Shown one piece after another: positions 32,408 through 41,882 of a DNA stretch of 64,000 nt. The position numbers were made by a program, and so were the translations under genes. The notes beneath the pieces were generated by a model. It was given only the letters and a program-made list of their open reading frames with translations, was not told where the DNA came from and made no database searches. Numbering within the stretch: position 1 is the first letter of the stretch; each line of letters begins with the position of its first letter. The DNA is from CAG-390 sp045546615 (GTDB taxonomy: Bacteria > Bacillota > Clostridia > Oscillospirales > CAG-272). The stretch spans positions 1 to 64,000 of the forward strand of contig JAZQDD010000038.1 of assembly GCA_045546615.1 (NCBI GenBank). Direction: 5' to 3'.

Positions 32408-33386
32408 CGCTTGACACCCCGAAATCGGCGCAGAACCACACATCCTCATAGGAAAGAGAATATTCTCTGCCCGCCAGATAATCAAGCGCACCGCCGTTTT
32501 TCTCAAATGCAAAACGGACGCGGTATGAATAAAGTGCCTGCCACTTGTAACCAAGCCTCTTGTCATCACGGTTTACGCCATACTTGCCCTCACCGCAGAG
32601 CGGATGACCGATGTGAGCCATGTGTGCGCGGATCTGGTGTGTTCTGCCCGTAAAAAGTTCTATCTCAACGAGCGAACGAGCGCCGTCTCCTCTGCCAACA
32701 GTGGCAATCGTGCGATAGCCCGTGATTATCTCCTTGTACCCATCGCGCTTGCGCTCGCTAATTGACACGGTATTGCTCACGCTGTCCTTGCGAAGATAAG
32801 CTCGAAGCACGTCGGCGCGTTTTTGTGGTATACCGTGAACTGCACAAAGGTAGAATTTTTTCACCTCTCCGCATCTGATTCTCTCGTTCATATCGCGGAG
32901 CGCCGCCGCATTCTTGGCGGCGATAACTATACCGCCCGTATTTCTGTCTATGCGATTACAAAGCGCAGGGGCAAATGACTGCTCGCCTTCGGGCGAATAT
33001 TCGCCCTTACGGTAAAGATACGCCTGCAGATGCATAACGAGGGTATTGTCCTTGCCCTCGTCATCCTCATGGACAAGCACGCCCGGGCGTTTATTGATCA
33101 GGAGTATATTTTCATCCTCGTAAACGATATCAAGCTTTGGCTCTATTCTCAAATATGCAGTCGCATCGGACTCGGGCGAATCGAAAAACTCGTCGCGTAT
33201 AAAAAGCTCCACCTCATCGCCTTCGCAAAGCATCGTTTTCGGCTCGGCACGTTTGCGATTAAGTTTTATCTTTTTAGTACGCAGATATTTATACATAAGC
33301 GACTGCGGAAGTCCCTTGACTGCCTTTGTAAGAAACTTATCAAGCCTCTGCCCCGCGTCGTTTTTCTCTATTTTTAAAATTCTCAT
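32397..33386 (-). CDS. RluA-family pseudouridine synthase
   Basis: This is a 329-residue protein. An S4 RNA-binding domain (about 12-75) precedes the RluA catalytic domain, with the catalytic Asp in the NRIDRNTGG motif and the C-terminal block LFTGRTHQIRAHMAHIGHPL. It converts uridine to pseudouridine in rRNA or tRNA; the site cannot be assigned. The start lies just after the upp terminator and has only a weak ribosome site, so expression may depend on read-through or a promoter I cannot place. It overlaps lnt. Confidence 0.88.
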   Translation of the reverse strand: MRILKIEKNDAGQRLDKFLTKAVKGLPQSLMYKYLRTKKIKLNRKRAEPKTMLCEGDEVELFIRDEFFDSPESDATAYLRIEPKLDIVYEDENILLINKRPGVLVHEDDEGKDNTLVMHLQAYLYRKGEYSPEGEQSFAPALCNRIDRNTGGIVIAAKNAAALRDMNERIRCGEVKKFYLCAVHGIPQKRADVLRAYLRKDSVSNTVSISERKRDGYKEIITGYRTIATVGRGDGARSLVEIELFTGRTHQIRAHMAHIGHPLCGEGKYGVNRDDKRLGYKWQALYSYRVRFAFEKNGGALDYLAGREYSLSYEDVWFCADFGVSSDDR

Positions 33387-33396
33387 TCATCTACAT

Positions 33397-33425
33397 AAAA
33401 GGCGGACAGCCGTCCGCCTTTAAAA
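33397..33425 (-). terminator. Terminator after upp
   Basis: AAGGCGGAC and GTCCGCCTT pair with A/T-rich flanks. It lies between upp and the pseudouridine synthase gene, whose start is only about 11 bases further on. Confidence 0.75.
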
Positions 33426-33429
33426 GTCC

Positions 33430-34059
33430 TTATTTAGTTCCAAAAATTCTGTCGCCCGCATCGCCAAGACCGGGAACGATGTATGCATGGTCGTTAAGGC
33501 ACTCATCAAGCGCCGCAACGTAGATATCAACGTCGGGATGCGCCTCTTGAACCTTTGCAACACCCTCGGGAGCGGCTACAAGCGCCATAAAGCGAATGTT
33601 GCGGCATCCGCGCTTCTTGAGAATATCAAGCGCATCGCAAGCCGAACCGCCGGTCGCAAGCATGGGATCCACAAGAATAACTATTCTGTCCTCGATATCC
33701 TGCGGGAACTTGGAGTAATATTCAATGGGCATGTGCGTTTCGGGATCACGGTAAAGTCCGATATGTCCAACCTTCGCAACGGGAACAAGGGCAAGGATGC
33801 CGTCCACCATGCCGATACCTGCACGCAAAATCGGAACGATTGCAAGCTTTTTGCCCGATATCCTTTTTGCGGTCATTTTGCAAAGAGGGGTTTCTATCTC
33901 AATGTCCTCGGTGGGAAGATCGCGGGTAAGCTCGTAACCCATGAGCATTGCTATTTCACCGAGAAGCTCACGAAAATCCTTCGAGCCCGTCTTTTTATTA
34001 CGCATAATTGAAAGCTTGTGCGCTATCAGGGGGTGGTCAACAACATGAAGTGTACTCAT
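33430..34059 (-). CDS. upp: Uracil phosphoribosyltransferase
   Basis: This 209-residue enzyme makes UMP from uracil and PRPP in pyrimidine salvage. The PRPP-binding motif is ILVDPMLATGGSACDAL near residue 133, with PILRAGIGMVDG upstream and GLGDAGDRIFGTK at the end, all UPRT hallmarks. It is a single-gene unit with its own promoter and terminator; no PyrR-type leader is visible. Confidence 0.96.
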   Translation of the reverse strand: MSTLHVVDHPLIAHKLSIMRNKKTGSKDFRELLGEIAMLMGYELTRDLPTEDIEIETPLCKMTAKRISGKKLAIVPILRAGIGMVDGILALVPVAKVGHIGLYRDPETHMPIEYYSKFPQDIEDRIVILVDPMLATGGSACDALDILKKRGCRNIRFMALVAAPEGVAKVQEAHPDVDIYVAALDECLNDHAYIVPGLGDAGDRIFGTK

Positions 34060-34105
34060 TTTTACTCTCCTTGTCTTTAAAAAGATGTGCTGTACGTATA
34101 TGATT

Positions 34106-34134
34106 ATTATACTCTAATCCGCCTCTGTTTTCAA
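34106..34134 (-). promoter_or_regulatory. Sigma-A promoter of upp
   Basis: On the minus strand, TTGAAA (34134-34129) and TATAAT (34111-34106) are separated by 17 bases. Confidence 0.75.
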
Positions 34135-34204
34135 GGCTATTTTAAAAATATTCCGCCCAATACAAGTTTTTTTGACGAATTTTTCTTTTTTAACGTGGCA
34201 GGTG

Positions 34205-34233
34205 TTTACTTTTTCTTGGGAAAATGCTAAAAT
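34205..34233 (+). promoter_or_regulatory. Sigma-A promoter of mtaB
   Basis: TTTACT at 34205-34210 and TAAAAT at 34228-34233 are separated by 17 bases, about 30 bases ahead of mtaB. Confidence 0.6.
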
Positions 34234-34263
34234 ATATACGGATTATTTTTGGAGGCGTAGATT

Positions 34264-35580
34264 ATGGCAAAAAACAAAAAGGTCGGCATACTTACACTTG
34301 GCTGTAAGGTCAACCAATACGAAAGCGAGGCTATTGCGGAAGCACTCGGCGCAATGGGAATAGATGCCCAAAGCCCCGATGAGACTTGCGATGCTTATAT
34401 TATAAACACCTGCACAGTTACCGCCGAGGCAGACCGTAAATCCCGCCAGATGATACGCCGACTCCACACAGCCAATCCAAACGCCCCCATAATCGTTACA
34501 GGATGCACCGCGCAAAGCGCACCGCGGCAGATAGCCGATATTGACGGCGTTTGCGCCGTGTGCGGCAACTCCGAAAAGCTTTTGTGCGCAAGCATTGCAT
34601 CCCGCCTTATTGACGGCGGGGCGAGCGAGGATACAGAGATATATGTCCCCGATATCAACACTGCATCGTTTGAGAAAATGGAGCTGCACAGCTTTCCGCG
34701 CACCCGTGTGTATATTAAAATAGAGGACGGCTGTGAAAACCGCTGTGCCTACTGCGCAATCCCCAACGCGCGCGGCAAGGTGCGTTCGAAACATCCTGAT
34801 GACGTATTGAAGGAAGTCAGAAACCTAATTTCAGACGGATGTCCCGAGATCGTTCTGACGGGCATAGAAACCGCATCATACGGACGAGACCTTGACGGCG
34901 TTACGCTTGCAGATCTACTCTGCCGTGTGGACAAGCTCTGCAAAAAAACGAGAATACGTTTGGGTTCTATCTATCCCACGCTGTTCGATGAGGATTTTAT
35001 CCGCAAGATATCCTCCCTCTCCCACCTCGCTCCGCATTTTCACATCTCACTCCAAAGCGGCTCCACAAAGACGCTTGCCGCCATGAACCGCCGTTATACC
35101 GCCGAGGACGTTGCGGCGGCTATGGCTCGGCTTCGTAGTGCCATCCCCGACGTTATTTTCACCACCGACGTAATAGTTGGTTTTCCTGGGGAACGTGAAA
35201 AGGAATATGCCGAAACACGAGAATTTTTGATAAATAACAGATTTTTGATGGCTCACATCTTTCCTTATTCTCCGCGCGCTGGAACACCGGCGGCAAATAT
35301 GGCTGATCAAATTCCGCAAGAGGAAAAAAAGCGGCGCGCCGCAGAGCTTGCCGCGCTCCAACAAGAGATAACGCGGGAAATACTGCTCGAACAAATAGAG
35401 AAAAAGCCCATTCAAAATGTGCTGTTTGAGACCTACTCCGATGGCGTGGCTACGGGACACACGGATTCATTTATTGAAGTGAGTGTAGCGAGCGAGACAG
35501 ATATCAGGGGCGAAGAACGTCTCGTGCGTCTTTTAAAACCTCAAAAAACAGGGATTATCGGCGAAATTTTAAAAAAATAA
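34264..35580 (+). CDS. mtaB: tRNA t6A37 methylthiotransferase
   Basis: This 438-residue radical-SAM enzyme converts t6A37 to ms2t6A37 in tRNAs reading ANN codons. The N-terminal UPF0004 domain supplies three cluster cysteines (LGCKVNQYESE, NTCTVT, TGCTAQ). The radical-SAM motif is CENRCAYCAIPNARG near residue 158, and a C-terminal TRAM-like region follows. The LGCKVNQYE start separates MtaB from MiaB and RimO. It has its own promoter and an excellent GGAGG site. Confidence 0.94.
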   Translation: MAKNKKVGILTLGCKVNQYESEAIAEALGAMGIDAQSPDETCDAYIINTCTVTAEADRKSRQMIRRLHTANPNAPIIVTGCTAQSAPRQIADIDGVCAVCGNSEKLLCASIASRLIDGGASEDTEIYVPDINTASFEKMELHSFPRTRVYIKIEDGCENRCAYCAIPNARGKVRSKHPDDVLKEVRNLISDGCPEIVLTGIETASYGRDLDGVTLADLLCRVDKLCKKTRIRLGSIYPTLFDEDFIRKISSLSHLAPHFHISLQSGSTKTLAAMNRRYTAEDVAAAMARLRSAIPDVIFTTDVIVGFPGEREKEYAETREFLINNRFLMAHIFPYSPRAGTPAANMADQIPQEEKKRRAAELAALQQEITREILLEQIEKKPIQNVLFETYSDGVATGHTDSFIEVSVASETDIRGEERLVRLLKPQKTGIIGEILKK

Positions 35581-35622
35581 CAATATTTTTGCAATTAAAC
35601 AAAAAAATAATTCATAAACCCC

Positions 35623-35651
35623 TTGCTTTTTTCAAAATATTGTGATATAAT
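35623..35651 (+). promoter_or_regulatory. Sigma-A promoter of rpmB
   Basis: TTGCTT at 35623-35628 and TATAAT at 35646-35651 are separated by 17 bases; the -10 is preceded by GTGA. Confidence 0.75.
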
Positions 35652-35695
35652 TACCGATGTTGTTATGGACTCAAGTATTTAAGGAGGTGTCAGGA

Positions 35696-35884
35696 ATGGC
35701 AAAATGCAGCGTTTGCGGTAAGGGTGTTGTTTTCGGCAATACTGTTTCTCACTCCCATCGTAAGACCAACAGAGCCTGGAAGCCCAATATCCGCAAGGTC
35801 AAGGTTTCCGAGAACGGAACCATTAAAACCGTCAGCATCTGTGCGCGTTGTCTGCGCACCATGAAGAAGGCAGAAAACGCCTGA
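35696..35884 (+). CDS. rpmB: 50S ribosomal protein L28
   Basis: This 62-residue L28 starts MAKCSVCGKG at 35696 behind AAGGAGGTG. Two CxxC pairs (CSVC and CARC) show the zinc-binding form. The basic core SHRKTNRAWKPNIRKV is typical. Confidence 0.95.
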   Translation: MAKCSVCGKGVVFGNTVSHSHRKTNRAWKPNIRKVKVSENGTIKTVSICARCLRTMKKAENA

Positions 35885-35942
35885 TTAGAGCAGATTTAGG
35901 CTGTCGTTTTGCGGCGGCCTTTTCTGTATTTTGGAGGTATTT

Positions 35943-36647
35943 ATGCTTTGTGTAACTGATCGACGCATACCCGATGTATGTGTGTCGGAGCTTTTGCGTC
36001 TCGGATTTGAACTTGTTTTGCTCCCCCCTCTCCCCGATTTGTCGCCACCTATCGCATCGCACACAGACCTGCTTGTACTACCAATAGGAAAAACCATCCT
36101 GACACATGCGCGATATGCCACAATAGCCGAGCGTGAGCTTTCGCGCATCGCTGAACATGGATATAAAATCGAAGTTTGCAACACTGCGATTGGAGACACA
36201 TATCCGCGTGACGTAGCACTATGCGCCTGCGTAACCGATAAATACCTTATATGCAATGTAAAACACACAGCTCCCGAGGCTATAGCACTTGCGCAAGCCG
36301 CAGGATTAAAGCTCGTTGGCGTCTCGCAAGGGTACGCAAAATGCTCTTGCGCCGTCCTCTCGGACGGAGCTATAATTACCGCTGATGCGGGCATCTATAA
36401 CGCTATTTGCTCGAGTGGGGGCGATGCTCTCCTTATATCGGCGGGACACATTTTTCTTCCGCCATACAAATACGGCTTCATTGGGGGAGCAAGCGGACTT
36501 TGTGCTGACACGCTGTTTTTTGCGGGAAGCATAGAAACTCACCCCGACTGCAGACAAATCGTAGATTTTTGCTCGCATCACAAAACACGCGTGTACTCGC
36601 TTTCCGATGACGGACTTTTCGACGTAGGCTCTATGATATTTATATAA
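35943..36647 (+). CDS. Pentein-like (GME fold) protein, DUF6873-type, unknown function
   Basis: This is a 234-residue soluble protein starting with ATG at 35943 after GGAGG. Motifs seen are NTAIGDTYPRDVALCA, NVKHTAPEAI, QGYAKCSC, SDGAIITADAGIYNA and a Gly-rich FIGGASGL. The pattern recalls clostridial proteins described as having a guanidine-modifying-enzyme (pentein) fold, but I see no sure catalytic Cys-His-Glu set, so activity is unknown. It lies 58 bases after rpmB and may be read from the same promoter. The family name is from memory. Confidence 0.5.
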   Translation: MLCVTDRRIPDVCVSELLRLGFELVLLPPLPDLSPPIASHTDLLVLPIGKTILTHARYATIAERELSRIAEHGYKIEVCNTAIGDTYPRDVALCACVTDKYLICNVKHTAPEAIALAQAAGLKLVGVSQGYAKCSCAVLSDGAIITADAGIYNAICSSGGDALLISAGHIFLPPYKYGFIGGASGLCADTLFFAGSIETHPDCRQIVDFCSHHKTRVYSLSDDGLFDVGSMIFI

Positions 36648-36649
36648 AC

Positions 36650-36694
36650 AAACAGCGCACACTTCAGTTTTGAAGTGTGCGCTGTTTATTTTAA
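36650..36694. terminator. Strong bidirectional terminator
   Basis: AAACAGCGCACACTTCA and TGAAGTGTGCGCTGTTT form a perfect 17-bp stem with GTTT loop, followed by T-rich sequence. It separates convergent genes. Confidence 0.9.
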
Positions 36695-36699
36695 CAATA

Positions 36700-38613
36700 T
36701 TATTCAACGACCAACTCACTGTTGTAGCCGGAGTCGAGCATCCACAGCATATAGTAATAATATACAGAGGAGGGGTTACTTGCGTTAGTGTGTGTAGTCA
36801 CACCCTCGTTTTTCTGACATTCTACGGTATACTTTTCGATGAGAGCCTCAAGCTCCTCGCTGTTCTTAACAGCCTTGAGAGCCGCCTCAACCTCGGCAGA
36901 AATCTTTTCTACCTGCGACATGAGATATACGGCAAGTCTTGTATCTACCTCTTCCACAACATTACCTTCATCATCGGTGGTAGGAGTAGAAGATCCGGAG
37001 GACTCGGGCTTTGAACCATCCACATTAAGGTTGTCGGGATCGGTCACGCCAAATCCAAGAGTAAGGCTGGGAAGTGCGTTGTAGTTCTGAGTCTTGGCAT
37101 ACTCCCATGCATCAAGGGAAACGCCCTGCTCGGGATGTGCGATAAACATATTACCCGTTTTCTCAATATCCATCATATAGTCATTGTTAAGTCGGGTAAG
37201 ATTGCCATCCTCGTCGAGCTGATAATGAACATCTTTAACACCATACTGAAGAACATTGCGGAATTCAGATTTGGTATTTATTGCGGTAATTATTTCCATA
37301 GCACGAGCAACATCTACAGAATAAGCGGATACGCCAAACATACTGCCGCAAACATCGTCCTCAGAGATGCGAGGATATTCAAGAACGTTCATATAATAGT
37401 CATCGCCGTAGGTTTCAATAAGGTCAGCGCCGCCCTTAACTACGCTGAGTGCAAACTTCTGATTTGCGCTTGCGGAAGCGGAAACGTAACCGAGATCCTT
37501 ATACTTCTGAATAGTACGAAGCTGAGCAAGATAGTCGGGGTTTCTGAATATATTAGATACGCCCATAACGGGGTTATCGTTCTTATTGATGTCAAGGGTC
37601 AAGTGACCGCCGAAAATATTATTATACGTATTGCTCGCAATAACCGAGAACTTGTTCGGATTGATGCGGTTGGTTTCGGTATTGTATGACCAATAGTGCG
37701 TATTAATAATGGGAAGCTCACCAACCACGGGGAGATAATCTGTACTGTAGGTTGCTACATCTTTAAGGAAAGTCTCGCAATCAGACAGAGAATCCATGGT
37801 GGTAGGATCGTAGCTGTAATGATCTATCAATTCCTTGTTCAAAAGGAGATAGGTGTATTCTCCAACGGGATTGTTGTTGGGGATAGCATAGGTCATTCCG
37901 CCGCCAAGCTGCTTTATCCAAGTAAGGAGGTCGGGATTGATATATTCCTTGAGCTTAGAACCGATGTTTTCATCAACAGAAGCAAGCCACTCTTTTTCCA
38001 TATATTTGAGATATCTGTCGTAGCCATCAAACCAGAAGATGTCAATCTGATTTGCTCTCTCGTCGGGATACTTAAGAACGCTTATGGCAGCGCCTTCAGC
38101 ACCTTCTATCTCCTCCATTACAGTCTCTTCCTCGGTAACTACGGTTTCCTCGGGCTGTTCTACCTCGCGGAACTCGGCGTACTGGGGATTCTCTGCATAA
38201 TAGGAGTCGAGCCATTCGGGAGCATTTACATCAATTCCCTGATCCTTTGCGGCCTTTTTTGCATCTCTCAGATGTTTTCTTGCCTCTTCCTTGAGGTCGG
38301 CATACTTCTGATTTTCAGCAAAAACGTTTTCAATAGTTTCGTAATATGTATCATACGTGCAGAAGCAGAGATTTACCTGCGTCTTAAAGCTGGATTTAGT
38401 CATCTTGTTAAATTCGGCATTGATCAGCTTTGCGGTTTCCTCCGAAACAGGCTGTTCAGAGACCACGTACATTTTAAGGGTAATAGTAGCAGACGATGCC
38501 TTATCAGCTACCTCTCCGGTATCACCGACATCATCGCCACCGGAGCATCCGGTGAGGATAACGCTGAGCATCATTATAAGGCTCAGAAGCAAGCTCACTA
38601 TCCGTTTGTTCAT
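36700..38613 (-). CDS. Extracellular solute-binding lipoprotein, orphan
   Basis: This 637-residue lipoprotein starts MNKRIVSLLLSL at 38613 behind AAGGAGGAA. The signal peptide ends in the lipobox LTGCS. The body resembles family 1 extracellular solute-binding proteins of the LplA/sugar or oligosaccharide type (IDIFWFDGYDRYLKYM, then AYSVDVARAMEIITAI). A helical and Glu-rich insert (around EQPEETVVTEEETVMEEIEG) lies near residues 150-180. No permease or ATPase genes are adjacent, so the transporter must be encoded elsewhere. The substrate is unknown. Confidence 0.75.
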   Translation of the reverse strand: MNKRIVSLLLSLIMMLSVILTGCSGGDDVGDTGEVADKASSATITLKMYVVSEQPVSEETAKLINAEFNKMTKSSFKTQVNLCFCTYDTYYETIENVFAENQKYADLKEEARKHLRDAKKAAKDQGIDVNAPEWLDSYYAENPQYAEFREVEQPEETVVTEEETVMEEIEGAEGAAISVLKYPDERANQIDIFWFDGYDRYLKYMEKEWLASVDENIGSKLKEYINPDLLTWIKQLGGGMTYAIPNNNPVGEYTYLLLNKELIDHYSYDPTTMDSLSDCETFLKDVATYSTDYLPVVGELPIINTHYWSYNTETNRINPNKFSVIASNTYNNIFGGHLTLDINKNDNPVMGVSNIFRNPDYLAQLRTIQKYKDLGYVSASASANQKFALSVVKGGADLIETYGDDYYMNVLEYPRISEDDVCGSMFGVSAYSVDVARAMEIITAINTKSEFRNVLQYGVKDVHYQLDEDGNLTRLNNDYMMDIEKTGNMFIAHPEQGVSLDAWEYAKTQNYNALPSLTLGFGVTDPDNLNVDGSKPESSGSSTPTTDDEGNVVEEVDTRLAVYLMSQVEKISAEVEAALKAVKNSEELEALIEKYTVECQKNEGVTTHTNASNPSSVYYYYMLWMLDSGYNSELVVE

Positions 38614-38664
38614 AAAGGGTTCCTCCTTACGATGTGCGCCTCGCGCACGCATATTTATAATAAT

Positions 38665-38693
38665 ATTTTACTACACTTCCAATAAAAAGTCAA
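38665..38693 (-). promoter_or_regulatory. Sigma-A promoter of the solute-binding protein gene
   Basis: On the minus strand, TTGACT (38693-38688) and TAAAAT (38670-38665) are separated by 17 bases. A small GTGCGC-CTC-GCGCAC hairpin lies in the leader at 38634-38648. Confidence 0.75.
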
Positions 38694-38863
38694 GTTGATT
38701 TTTCGACACTTTTGGGTGAATTATCATTATTGTAACAGGCTGTTAATTTTTATTTTGCACCTTATACAAAGCAATAAAGAATTTTTTTGCGAGATTTGAC
38801 AAATTTATTGTTAGTAATAACGATTTGATTTGATTTTTTTTGTAAAGTATGCACAAGGAAAAA

Positions 38864-39967
38864 TTAATCAATAAATCCCTTGAGATGTTTTGCACGGCTG
38901 GGGTGGCGAAGCTTGCGAAGCGCCTTGGCTTCTATCTGTCGGATACGCTCACGAGTGATATCAAACTCCTTGCCAACCTCCTCAAGCGTACGGCAACGTC
39001 CATCGTAAAGTCCGAAACGAAGCTTAATAACATGCTCCTCACGGGGGGTGAGCGTGCGAAGCTCACGGTCGATCACCTCGCGCAGAATGGTGGCGGATGC
39101 CGCATCTGCGGGGGCAGGGGTTTCATCATCGGGGATGAAATCGCCAAGATGGCTGTCCTCTTCCTCACCGATAGGGGTTTCAAGGGAAACAGGCTCTTGC
39201 GCGATCTTCATTATTTCTCTGACCTTGTCTGCGCCCATTCCCATCTTCTCGCCGATCTCCTCTGCCGTCGCCTCACGTCCAAGCTCCTGAAGCATCTGAC
39301 GCTGATAACGAGCAACCTTGTGAATGGTCTCGACCATGTGGACGGGGATTCTTATGGTACGCGCCTGATCGGCGATAGCGCGGTTGATAGCCTGTCTGAT
39401 CCACCACGTTGCATAGGTAGAAAATTTATAGCCCTTGCTGTAATCAAACTTTTCCACAGCCTTCATAAGTCCAAGATTGCCCTCTTGAATAAGATCAAGG
39501 AAGAACATTCCCTTTCCAACGTATCTCTTGGCAATGCTGACAACAAGTCTGAGGTTAGCTACAACAAGCTTGTCCTTGGCATCCTGACGCGCCGCCTCGG
39601 TCTGCTCTTCGTCGTGCATGACCTCTGCAAGCTCACGCTCGGTATTGGCATCAAGAAGCGGCACTCTGCCTATCTCCTTGAGGTACATTCTTACGGGATC
39701 ATCGATAGCAAGACCTTCCTGCTCAAGAATACGCTCCATATTCTCGCCCGCGCCGAAGTTCTCGACCTCGCTCTCTATTTTATCAAGCTCGCTACTGGAT
39801 ATCTCATTTTTCATGATGTCCTCGTTTTCCTCGATGGCATCATATATCTTATCCATTTTATCAATATCGTAATCAAGCTCCTCGAGCGCCTCATCAAGAT
39901 CGATCGAACCGTTTTTACTCTTCTCTATGAGATCGTTTACGTCCACTTTCTTTTCGTTCTCGTTCAT
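38864..39967 (-). CDS. rpoD: RNA polymerase primary sigma factor (sigma-A)
   Basis: This 367-residue housekeeping sigma factor starts MNENEKK at 39967 behind AAAGGATAT. It has an acidic N-terminus (region 1.1-like), region 1.2 (DPVRMYLKEIGRVPLL), region 2 (FSTYATWWIRQAINRAIADQ) and region 4 (TLEEVGKEFDITRERIRQIE). The many TTGACA/TATAAT promoters in this window are its expected targets. It lies 16 bases downstream of dnaG, as in the macromolecular synthesis operon. Confidence 0.96.
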   Translation of the reverse strand: MNENEKKVDVNDLIEKSKNGSIDLDEALEELDYDIDKMDKIYDAIEENEDIMKNEISSSELDKIESEVENFGAGENMERILEQEGLAIDDPVRMYLKEIGRVPLLDANTERELAEVMHDEEQTEAARQDAKDKLVVANLRLVVSIAKRYVGKGMFFLDLIQEGNLGLMKAVEKFDYSKGYKFSTYATWWIRQAINRAIADQARTIRIPVHMVETIHKVARYQRQMLQELGREATAEEIGEKMGMGADKVREIMKIAQEPVSLETPIGEEEDSHLGDFIPDDETPAPADAASATILREVIDRELRTLTPREEHVIKLRFGLYDGRCRTLEEVGKEFDITRERIRQIEAKALRKLRHPSRAKHLKGFID

Positions 39968-39983
39968 TTTTATATATCCTTTC

Positions 39984-41765
39984 TTATGTATGATCGTTTT
40001 TTCTTTTTTGTCTTTCTGCCGCAAGTCTTTGGCGCTTCTCGGCAAGCGCATCTCCAAGGCTCTTGTCGGAAGCACTTGTCCTCGCTTGGCGAAGCACAGC
40101 CACAGCCTCATCAAGCACCTTGCTTCCGTTATCAGTCAACGAGCGTCTGTTGACCTCAAGGCTTTGAAGCCGTCCCATCTCGTCTGCGGTAAAATCCGCA
40201 CCGAGCAAGGAAAAGACGAAGCCGCCTTCCTCACTGTGAAGGCGCATAATAGCCTCAAACGCACGCCGCGCAAAAGCGGTAAAGAAATCGTCAGCGGAAA
40301 GCTTAACGTCACCTGACAGAATAGCATCTCGCTGCTCGGGATACAAAAGCACAAGCCCGAGAATGGTCTCCTCTGCCGCCGCCGCACGCGGATTTTTAGC
40401 GGCATCAGGATTTATTTTATCACCAAAATCTCTTATCGATGCGTGCGCTTCACGAGTTTGCGCATTTTTAAGCTCACGCAGTTTTTTGTTACGTTGTTTT
40501 TCGACGTCTCCCGTAAGCGCATCCGCGGATACTTTTAGTCTATCGGCGGCACGCAATACGTAGACCTCGCGCTCGACACCCGAATAGTAATCGGAAATTA
40601 TTTCTACTATTTCTCCGACAGCTCGCAACTTTTGCTCCGTTTGAGAAATATCGTACTTTTGGCAGACCGCCTCGAGCTTGTACTCAAATCCCGTGCGGCT
40701 CTGCTCGACGAGCGACTTGAACGCCGCCGCGCCGAATTTTTTTATATATTCATCAGGGTCTTTCGCGCCTTCCATTTTCAGCACTCTGACCTCAACCCCC
40801 ACAGCTCCGAGCAAGCGCATAGCCTTGTTTGCGGCGTTGATGCCCGCCTCGTCCGAGTCGTAGGAGATGATTACTTTTTTTGTGTATTTTGCAATTATTC
40901 GCGCATGCTCCTCGGTAATAGCCGTTCCGAGCGTCGCAACGGCGTTCTCAAATCCCGCCTGGTGAAGCGCGATAACGTCCATATACCCCTCGCAAAGTAT
41001 CAATTGTTCGGCACAGTGATCCTTCGCGTAATTGAGCGCGAACAAATTCTTACTCTTTTTAAACGCAGGCGTGTCCGAGGTATTGAGGTATTTCGGCTTT
41101 GAGTCGTCCATAACTCTTCCGCCAAACGCCACTATGTTCCGCGACGTGTCGACAATGGGGAATATAACGCGGTTACGGAAATAATCGTACGCCCTGCCCG
41201 TTTTTTCGCTTTTACCACAGAGGAAGCCAACTATCATCTCTTCCTCGGTAAATCCGTTTTTTCGCAAATGCTCACGTAGTAAGCCAAAATCATTCGGGGC
41301 ATATCCAAGATAAAAATGCTTGACGGTTGCTCCCGACAGCTTACGCGAGGATATATATTCACGCGCCTGTGCGCCGCACGGCTCGTTCATAAGGCAGTGG
41401 TGAAAAAAACGCGCCGCAACCTTATTCATCTCTCTGATACGCTCACGGCTCGGGCCTTTTTTGTACTCTCTGTCATCCTGCGGTATTGAGATCCCCGCAC
41501 GCGCCGCCAGCATTTCAAGGGCTGTGGGGTAGTCAACATTTTCCGCCTTCATAATAAAGGTTACAACATCACCGCCCGCGCCGCACCCAAAGCAATAAAA
41601 GCTATCAGATGCCTTGAAAACGGTAAATGACGGGGTACGCTCACTATGGAAAGGGCAAAGTCCTGACATATTCGAGCCTGCGCGTTTGAGGGTAACGTAC
41701 GAGCCTATGACCTGTTCGATATCGCTCCTGCGCACTATTTCTTCTACCACTTCTCGCGGTATCAC
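39984..41765 (-). CDS. dnaG: DNA primase
   Basis: This 593-residue primase makes RNA primers at replication forks. The zinc-binding domain (CPFHSERTPSF, then FYCFGCGAGGD) is at residues 37-66. The catalytic core with the TOPRIM domain follows (LCEGYMDVIALHQAGFENAV, then ISYDSDEAG), and a helical C-terminal region binds helicase. The start is GTG at 41765 behind GGGGGAG. It is upstream of rpoD in the usual dnaG-rpoD pair. Confidence 0.95.
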   Translation of the reverse strand: MIPREVVEEIVRRSDIEQVIGSYVTLKRAGSNMSGLCPFHSERTPSFTVFKASDSFYCFGCGAGGDVVTFIMKAENVDYPTALEMLAARAGISIPQDDREYKKGPSRERIREMNKVAARFFHHCLMNEPCGAQAREYISSRKLSGATVKHFYLGYAPNDFGLLREHLRKNGFTEEEMIVGFLCGKSEKTGRAYDYFRNRVIFPIVDTSRNIVAFGGRVMDDSKPKYLNTSDTPAFKKSKNLFALNYAKDHCAEQLILCEGYMDVIALHQAGFENAVATLGTAITEEHARIIAKYTKKVIISYDSDEAGINAANKAMRLLGAVGVEVRVLKMEGAKDPDEYIKKFGAAAFKSLVEQSRTGFEYKLEAVCQKYDISQTEQKLRAVGEIVEIISDYYSGVEREVYVLRAADRLKVSADALTGDVEKQRNKKLRELKNAQTREAHASIRDFGDKINPDAAKNPRAAAAEETILGLVLLYPEQRDAILSGDVKLSADDFFTAFARRAFEAIMRLHSEEGGFVFSLLGADFTADEMGRLQSLEVNRRSLTDNGSKVLDEAVAVLRQARTSASDKSLGDALAEKRQRLAAERQKRKNDHT

Positions 41766-41812
41766 GTCACTCTCCCCCTCTCCAAAAAAATATCAACATA
41801 CATAATATACGC

Positions 41813-41861
41813 AAAAAAATCGCAAAAACCTCTTTTTTTGAAAGATTTTTTGCGATTTTTC
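41813..41861 (-). terminator. AT-rich terminator after the YigZ gene
   Basis: AAAATCGCAAAAA pairs with TTTTTGCGATTTT around a 17-base loop, with T-runs. It lies between the YigZ-family gene and dnaG. Confidence 0.6.
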
Positions 41862-41882
41862 TTGGTTTTTTATGAAAAAAGT

